Source of the DNA: Paracoccaceae bacterium
GTDB lineage: Bacteria; Pseudomonadota; Alphaproteobacteria; Rhodobacterales; Rhodobacteraceae
Length of the DNA stretch: 9,856 nucleotides
Assembly (NCBI GenBank): GCA_003561595.1
Contig: PWWF01000390.1
Span: 1 to 9,856 of the forward strand
Direction: 5' to 3'
Position numbers and translations under genes: made by a program. The notes beneath the pieces are model-generated. The model saw nothing but the letters and a program-made list of their open reading frames with translations. It was not told the origin of the DNA and did not search any database. Shown here one piece after another: positions 6,284-9,856 of this stretch. Every line of letters starts with the position of its first letter. Position 1 is the first letter of the stretch.

Positions 6284-6463
6284 ATGGAAACCCTGTCACT
6301 TGTATTTTTCCTCGCGCTGTTCAGCCTGATCGCGTTTCTGGTCTTTGGCTATGTGAACAAGCGCAAGACGGAAGAGCGGCTGCAAGAGGACCGCCCCCCG
6401 TCGTCACTGGCAAAGGACAGCCAAGGGCCCGGCGCGGTGGAACGGCTGGACGATATCAAGTAA
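6284..6463 (+). CDS. 59-residue single-span membrane protein
   Basis: A small ORF with a near-perfect ribosome site, AAAGGAGG (6271-6278), five bases before its ATG. The protein starts METLSLVFFLALFSLIAF. One hydrophobic span covers about residues 4-24, followed by NKRKTEERLQEDRPP and a charged tail ending AVERLDDIK. The basic group after the span places the tail in the cytoplasm. No family was recognised. A matching EcfG-type promoter and the strong ribosome site make it very likely a real, stress-induced gene. It ends 46 bases before the next predicted promoter. Confidence 0.8.
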   Translation: METLSLVFFLALFSLIAFLVFGYVNKRKTEERLQEDRPPSSLAKDSQGPGAVERLDDIK

Positions 6464-6492
6464 CCGGGAATTGCTCGGTTCAACAGACGGAT

Positions 6493-6525
6493 ACCCGGCC
6501 GGTGGTGTGGAACCATGGGCCGGGT
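6493..6525. repeat. 8-bp inverted repeat enclosing the -35 of the next promoter
   Basis: ACCCGGCC (6493-6500) is the exact reverse complement of GGCCGGGT (6518-6525). The 17-base loop contains the GGAAC (6509-6513) of the following promoter. It could be the 3' stem of the 59-residue gene's mRNA or a binding site that controls the promoter. Confidence 0.45.
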
Positions 6526-6534
6526 CTCCGCGTT
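6509..6534 (+). promoter_or_regulatory. EcfG-type promoter (GGAAC-N17-CGTT) of the 89-residue gene
   Basis: GGAAC (6509-6513) and CGTT (6531-6534) are 17 bases apart, the other spacing accepted by EcfG-type sigma factors. A start near 6541 gives a leader of about 35 bases with AAGGAGG (6565-6571). Confidence 0.7.
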
Positions 6535-6575
6535 TTGCCATCAGCCGCATTGATGCGAGACTGAAAGGAGGAAGC

Positions 6576-6845
6576 ATGAGTGCTCCTGACACAAATGTGA
6601 AAAAGCAGGCGAAAAAGCACAAGGCACCGCTGATCGGCATGGCCATCGCGGGCGGTGTCGCGCTTCTGTTGCTTGTTTGGCTCGGGTCACAGTATCTGAC
6701 CGTTGACCCGGATGAAAACGCAGATGCACCCACCACGACCGAAGGAACCACTGGCCTGCCAGCCGAGGGTGACGTGTCCACCCCGCTCGAGGATGGGACG
6801 AGCACGCCTCAGGTGATCGAGGAACAACCGACCCCGAGCGACTGA
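6576..6845 (+). CDS. 89-residue membrane-anchored protein with acidic Thr/Pro-rich tail
   Basis: ATG 6576 has AAGGAGG (6565-6571) four bases upstream. An in-frame extension to 6471 exists but would run through the promoter and has no ribosome site. Residues 1-17 are basic (VKKQAKKHKAP), 18-37 form one membrane span (IGMAIAGGVALLLLVWLG), and 38-89 are acidic and rich in Thr, Pro, Ser and Glu without cysteine. By the positive-inside rule the tail is periplasmic, where it may act as a flexible spacer. No family was recognised. The EcfG-type promoter at 6509-6534 precedes it and a strong terminator follows 22 bases after the stop, so it is probably a single-gene unit. Confidence 0.82.
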   Translation: MSAPDTNVKKQAKKHKAPLIGMAIAGGVALLLLVWLGSQYLTVDPDENADAPTTTEGTTGLPAEGDVSTPLEDGTSTPQVIEEQPTPSD

Positions 6846-6867
6846 CGCTCGAGGCCGGAGCAACCAG

Positions 6868-6895
6868 AAACCCCGCCCATGTGGCGGGGTTTTTT
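6868..6895 (+). terminator. Intrinsic terminator after the 89-residue gene
   Basis: CCCCGCC (6871-6877) and GGCGGGG (6883-6889) form a perfect 7-bp GC stem with a 5-base loop, followed by T6 (6890-6895). The preceding AAA (6868-6870) can pair with part of the T-run and gives a short T3 on the - strand. It may therefore also help end the transporter transcript, whose stop codon (6895-6897) abuts it. Confidence 0.9.
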
Positions 6896-8037
6896 CATGG
6901 CTGGCCCTCAATCCCGACCTGACCCCTGTAAAGCGCGCTGGCGCGGTAGCTGTCGATCAGATGGCGCATCACTACCCCGGCCATCGCGGCCAGTGGCACG
7001 GCCATCAGCGCACCCACAAAGCCAAAGACCGTGCCAAAGGCGATGACTGCAAAGATCAGCCAGACAGGGTGCAGGTTTACCGCATCGCCCACCAGCCGGG
7101 GCACCAGAAATTCGCTTTCCACCAGCAGGCCGAATGCATAGATCGCCGCAACTGCCGCAACCCAGCCCGGATCGCCCCAGAACTGCCACAGCGCAACCCC
7201 CATCCCCAGCGATGTGCCGATGAACATGCCCACATAGGGGATGAAGGACACTGCCCCCGTCACGACCCCCACCGCAATCGCAAAGGGCAGCCCCACCAGC
7301 GACAGCGCCAGCGCGTAATAGCCCATCAGAATGCTGCACACGATGGCCTGACCCCGGATATAACCCGACAGTGTCCGGTCGATATCGCGCGCGATGCCGC
7401 GCAGGGTCGGGGCCCAGGGCCGGGGCAGCAGCGTGTCCGCACTGTGGATCAGGCGCGGCCAGTCGATCAGCAGATAGACCGTGACCACAGGCATCACGAC
7501 CCAGAACATCACGATGGACACCAGACCCGACATGCCCAGCACCAGATTGCTCATGGCATTGCCCAGCGCATCGGCCATTCCCTCGGCGCCGATCTCGGCC
7601 ACCTCGTCCAGATCATCCAGCCGGTCCGCAACCGGCGCGGGCAGGATGGTATGTGCCTGTTCGCGCGCCTCTTCCCAGCTTGACGGCAGGGCATCCAGCA
7701 GCGCGGTCGATTCCAGCACCACGAAAGGCACGGCAACCGACAGCACGGCCAGCAACGTGCCGAATGTCACCAGCGCGACCAGTATCCCCGCCCAGACGCG
7801 CCGCAGCCCCAGATCCGTCAGCTTGCGCACGACCGGGTCCAGAAAATAGGCCAGCACAAAAGCGATCACGAAGGGCAACAGCATGGATGACAGCAGCCAG
7901 ATCAGAAAGCCGAAGACCCCCAGAATGCCGATCCAGGCAAAGACCTTCCAGTAAATCAGCATCGGGTGGCTCTGCGCCTGCGCGCGCGGGGTGTCAAAGG
8001 ACAGGCTTGGTCCTACCGGGTCAGACTCATTCTGCAT
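6895..8037 (-). CDS. AI-2E/PerM family (UPF0118) membrane transporter
   Basis: A 380-residue polytopic inner-membrane protein. A short hydrophilic N-terminus is followed by paired spans (about 25-90), a third span (about 97-125) and a charged soluble stretch (about 128-170, WEEAREQAHTILPAP). Four or five more spans then contain the family signatures: RDIDRTLSGYIRGQ, LVGLPFAIAVGVVTGAVSFIPY with VG, and LHPVWLIFAVIAFGTVFGFVGALMAVPLAA divided over the last spans. This is the AI-2E exporter-like family (TqsA, PerM, YtvI, YueF). Substrates vary: a few members are linked to AI-2 export and others to Na+/H+ or salt tolerance, so the substrate is unknown here. Start ATG at 8037 has AAGGA about eight bases upstream on the - strand. 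It converges on the 89-residue gene, and an EcfG-type promoter fires away from it. Confidence 0.9.
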   Translation of the reverse strand: MQNESDPVGPSLSFDTPRAQAQSHPMLIYWKVFAWIGILGVFGFLIWLLSSMLLPFVIAFVLAYFLDPVVRKLTDLGLRRVWAGILVALVTFGTLLAVLSVAVPFVVLESTALLDALPSSWEEAREQAHTILPAPVADRLDDLDEVAEIGAEGMADALGNAMSNLVLGMSGLVSIVMFWVVMPVVTVYLLIDWPRLIHSADTLLPRPWAPTLRGIARDIDRTLSGYIRGQAIVCSILMGYYALALSLVGLPFAIAVGVVTGAVSFIPYVGMFIGTSLGMGVALWQFWGDPGWVAAVAAIYAFGLLVESEFLVPRLVGDAVNLHPVWLIFAVIAFGTVFGFVGALMAVPLAAMAGVVMRHLIDSYRASALYRGQVGIEGQP

Positions 8038-8065
8038 CAGCCGTTTCCTTTTTGCTGTGGCGCAT

Positions 8066-8090
8066 GGAACCTGTCTGCGCGCAAGGCGTT
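8066..8090 (+). promoter_or_regulatory. EcfG-type promoter (GGAAC-N16-CGTT) without a protein gene behind it
   Basis: GGAAC (8066-8070) and CGTT (8087-8090) are exactly 16 bases apart. The site lies on the + strand between two - strand genes. The predicted start near 8097 is followed about 95 bases later by a + strand terminator, with no credible coding region between them. Confidence 0.7.
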
Positions 8091-8096
8091 ACATTC

Positions 8097-8191
8097 ATGT
8101 TCCTCTGCCATATGCAGGTCGATCCGCCTGTATCTGGCTTCCTCCCGGTCGCCCGCCATGCTTGTTTTCCCTCGCATGGCGGGCATTTTTT
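8097..8191 (+). ncRNA. Candidate stress-induced small RNA of about 95 bases
   Basis: The 5' end is set by the EcfG-type promoter (8066-8090) and the 3' end by a perfect hairpin plus T6 (8151-8191). No + strand gene upstream could need that terminator: both neighbours are on the - strand. The body has weak short stems (CTGC/GCAG around 8105-8117) and two CU-rich segments, TTCCTC (8100-8105) and TTCCTCCC (8139-8146), the latter in a region without obvious structure before the terminator. CU-rich anti-Shine-Dalgarno segments are typical of alphaproteobacterial stress RNAs that block translation. An ORF from ATG 8097 (38 codons) would read through the terminator and has no ribosome site, so a coding role is less likely. 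The ends are inferred; no RNA family was recognised. Confidence 0.6.
8151..8191 (+). terminator. Intrinsic terminator of the candidate small RNA
   Basis: GCCCGCCATGC (8151-8161) and GCATGGCGGGC (8174-8184) form a perfect 11-bp stem with a 12-base loop, followed by A and T6 (8186-8191). On the - strand no T-run follows, so it ends only rightward transcripts. The T-run touches the stop codon of the neighbouring - strand gene (8191-8193). Confidence 0.88.
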
Positions 8192-8490
8192 CACCCCCCG
8201 CAACTGGTCGTGACCGCTACGGGAAGCAGGGTGAACACGCTTGCCCCCAGCCCGATCCACAGGCCCGCGCGCGGCAGACTGGCGCGCAGGCCGTCTTGCG
8301 CCGGAAAGGCGCGCAGCAGCGGCACAAAGGCCAGCACCCCCAGCGCCCAGACCAGCACCAGCGTCAGGCGCGCGACTGTGCCGAACCCGTCCGCCGATGC
8401 TGCACAGACCACGCCGTGCAGGGCATAGATCACCACGAACAGCACGGCCCAAAGCGTGGGGCCCAGCAGAACCGTGCCCAGCCACCTCAT
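8191..8490 (-). CDS. 99-residue three-span membrane protein of the oxidase operon
   Basis: The start ATG (8488-8490) overlaps the TGA of the oxidase gene in an ATGA arrangement, so it is translationally coupled; longer in-frame starts would lie deep inside the oxidase gene. The protein begins MRWLGTVLLGPTLWAVLF and has three hydrophobic segments (about 4-32, 40-62, 74-95) and a C-terminus TTSCGG. No family was recognised. Small polytopic proteins at the end of oxidase operons are often assembly factors or accessory subunits, but that is inference from position. Confidence 0.78.
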   Translation of the reverse strand: MRWLGTVLLGPTLWAVLFVVIYALHGVVCAASADGFGTVARLTLVLVWALGVLAFVPLLRAFPAQDGLRASLPRAGLWIGLGASVFTLLPVAVTTSCGG

Positions 8491-9856
8491 CCGACCACCC
8501 CCTGCGCGATCAGCACCGCCAGCGTGATCGCGACAATGCTGGCGGTGAAATTCTGCCACATGCGGCAGGCGGGCCAGGCGCCAGCCTCTGTCACTGTCAC
8601 CTCGCCGCGCCTGTGCTGGTCAAGCGCGAACAGGGCCATCGCAATCGCCACCAGCACATGCAGCCCGACATAGCCTGCCATGACCGCGCGCAGCGCGTCG
8701 CGGGCATGGCGCGTCGGGTCATCAAGCTGCGGGACGATCCATAACAGCGCCACCAGCGCCACCAGATTCAGGCCCGCACCCAGACCCGCCGCAAGCGGCG
8801 TCCCCAGCCGCAGCACCAGCGCGCCCAGCGCCAGCGCCGCCGCCAGCACACCCAACGCGGGCAGCATGGCGGGCGCGTCAAACCCCGCAGGCGGGGCCGC
8901 CGGGCCGGGCGTGACCACCGACAGAAACCCCAACCCGAACAGAAGCGAGGCAAACAGCGTGCCATTGGCCACAAGAAACGCGACCAGCCCACTTTGCCCC
9001 AAGGTGTTTTCCGCGCGGGGGTGCACAGGCAAGCGCAGGCCGGGCGCAGCCTCCACCGGCTCCAGATCGCGGGTGACCACCATCCCGCGCGCCCAGACCC
9101 AGATCAGCGCGGCCACCGGCAGCAGCGCCAACCCCGCCAGCGCATAGAGCCCCGCCAGCATCAGCAGCACAAACGCACAGATCGACCCTGACAGCACAAG
9201 CGGCAGCGCGGTATTGCCCGGCAGGATCGCAACATGATCGGGCCGCGCCCCCTCGACCGAGGTGACGAGGAACTCGCGGCGGTTGCGCGGCGCACCAGGC
9301 AACGCCCCCTCGCCGCGCGCAAGGGGCAGGATCACCTCTGCCGCGCTTTGCCCCAGATGCCGCGCCGTGGGCAGCGAGGCGAAGTTGTAATTCGGCGACG
9401 GGATCGGCATGGCCCAGTCGAGCGTCGGCGCGCGCCACGGATCGCGGCTTTCGCGCTTGCCCAATGTCGCCTGCAGGATCAGGTCCAGCGCGAACATCGC
9501 AAACCCGATCGTCATCAGATAGCTGAAGATCGACGAGGTCAGGTTCAGCCAGACCCATTCGGGGTTGTCAGGGTAGACATCGATGCGCCGGGGCATCCCC
9601 AGCAGTCCAGTCAGATGCATGATGAAGAACGTGCCGTGAAACCCGATCAGGATGATCCAGAACGCCGCCTCTCCCAGCCCTTTGGCGCGGCGCTTGCCGG
9701 TAATCAGCGGCATCCAGTAGGTCGCCGCCGCCATCATCGGAAAGACGAAGCCGCCGATCAGCACGTAATGCAGATGCGCGGTCACAAACGCCGTGTCATG
9801 CGCCTGCCAGTTGAACGGCACGATGGCCAGCATCACCCCCGTCAGCCCGCCCATCA
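8487..9856 (-). CDS. Cytochrome c oxidase subunit I+III fusion, C-terminal part
   Basis: This is part of a membrane haem-copper oxidase that reduces oxygen with electrons from cytochrome c and pumps protons. The frame is open to the right edge, so the N-terminal part of subunit I is missing. About 456 residues are visible, starting MGGLTGVMLAIVPFNWQ. HDTAFVTAHLHYVLIGG contains the Mg-site HD and the two haem histidines (A-H-L-H: a3, then a). TYWMPLITG, MPRRIDVYPDNPEW and PSPNYNFASLPT are typical late subunit I blocks. From about residue 215 a second domain follows with AENTLGQSGLVAFLVANGT, YVGLHVLVAI and a final MWQNFTASIVAITLAVLIAQ, matching subunit III (GLHV and the W-x-F block). Fused I+III subunits are known in caa3-type oxidases of proteobacteria. 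It couples to the 99-residue gene by ATGA. Confidence 0.92.
   Translation of the reverse strand, partial: MGGLTGVMLAIVPFNWQAHDTAFVTAHLHYVLIGGFVFPMMAAATYWMPLITGKRRAKGLGEAAFWIILIGFHGTFFIMHLTGLLGMPRRIDVYPDNPEWVWLNLTSSIFSYLMTIGFAMFALDLILQATLGKRESRDPWRAPTLDWAMPIPSPNYNFASLPTARHLGQSAAEVILPLARGEGALPGAPRNRREFLVTSVEGARPDHVAILPGNTALPLVLSGSICAFVLLMLAGLYALAGLALLPVAALIWVWARGMVVTRDLEPVEAAPGLRLPVHPRAENTLGQSGLVAFLVANGTLFASLLFGLGFLSVVTPGPAAPPAGFDAPAMLPALGVLAAALALGALVLRLGTPLAAGLGAGLNLVALVALLWIVPQLDDPTRHARDALRAVMAGYVGLHVLVAIAMALFALDQHRRGEVTVTEAGAWPACRMWQNFTASIVAITLAVLIAQGVVG

Noticed and set aside
6471..6575. N-terminal extension of the 89-aa protein
   Set aside because: It would span the promoter and the inverted repeat and has no ribosome site; ATG 6576 has a strong one.
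6961..7683. 240-codon + strand ORF opposite the transporter
   Set aside because: Extremely His/Gln/Arg-rich translation with no domain; a mirror frame of the AI-2E family gene.
8097..8213. 38-codon ORF on the + strand inside the small RNA
   Set aside because: It reads through the perfect terminator hairpin, has no ribosome site and gives a composition unlike a real protein. A leaderless peptide is not wholly excluded.
7653..8213. 186-codon + strand ORF through the transporter start and the intergenic gap
   Set aside because: Mostly antisense to the transporter; Ser/Arg/Pro-rich shadow frame crossing the promoter and terminator.
8491..8559. Upstream start for the 99-aa protein
   Set aside because: The extension lies wholly within the oxidase gene; the ATGA overlap at 8487-8490 is the normal coupled start.

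Overview
The window is GC-rich, densely coded DNA from an alphaproteobacterium. The gene content fits Rhodobacterales (Paracoccaceae/Rhodobacteraceae type): HWE-family sensor kinase, CsbD/DUF883 stress proteins, a fused cytochrome oxidase I+III, and strong AGGAGG ribosome sites. The order is inferred from family knowledge, not from a search.

Left block, + strand (1-3308): the end of a DUF2231 membrane protein, a ferric-reductase/NOX-like membrane flavohaem oxidoreductase, a 28-residue single-span peptide, and an NADP-type glutamate dehydrogenase with a TTG start. Gaps of 23, 1 and 12 bases suggest one operon. Middle block, + strand (3336-4443): a stress module of CsbD, a DUF883 (ElaB/YqjD-like) tail-anchored protein and a two-span YqjE-like protein. 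A 368-base region (4444-4811) full of inverted repeats follows, then a PAS-PAS HWE histidine kinase (4812-6206). Two small single-span membrane proteins come next (59 aa at 6284-6463, 89 aa at 6576-6845), closed by a strong terminator at 6868-6895. Right block, - strand: an AI-2E/PerM family transporter (6895-8037), a 99-aa three-span protein (8191-8490), and the C-terminal part of a cytochrome c oxidase I+III fusion running off the right edge.

The main discovery is a promoter pattern. GGAACC-N15/16-CGTT (equivalently GGAAC-N16/17-CGTT) is the consensus of the alphaproteobacterial general-stress sigma factor EcfG/SigT/RpoE2. It occurs exactly five times, always on the + strand: before the reductase (446-470), csbD (3336-3360), the 59-aa gene (6233-6257) and the 89-aa gene (6509-6534), and in the gap right of the transporter (8066-8090). 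About 0.15 exact matches would be expected by chance in this length, so the window looks like a cluster of one stress regulon, with an HWE kinase of the type that feeds PhyR in its midst. The fifth site has no protein gene behind it. Its predicted start lies about 95 bases before a perfect 11-bp stem plus T6 terminator, which defines a candidate stress-induced small RNA at about 8097-8191. That RNA carries CU-rich anti-Shine-Dalgarno segments, one of which is complementary over 9 bases to the ribosome site of the 89-aa gene.

No tRNA, rRNA, insertion sequence, CRISPR array or phage gene was seen.
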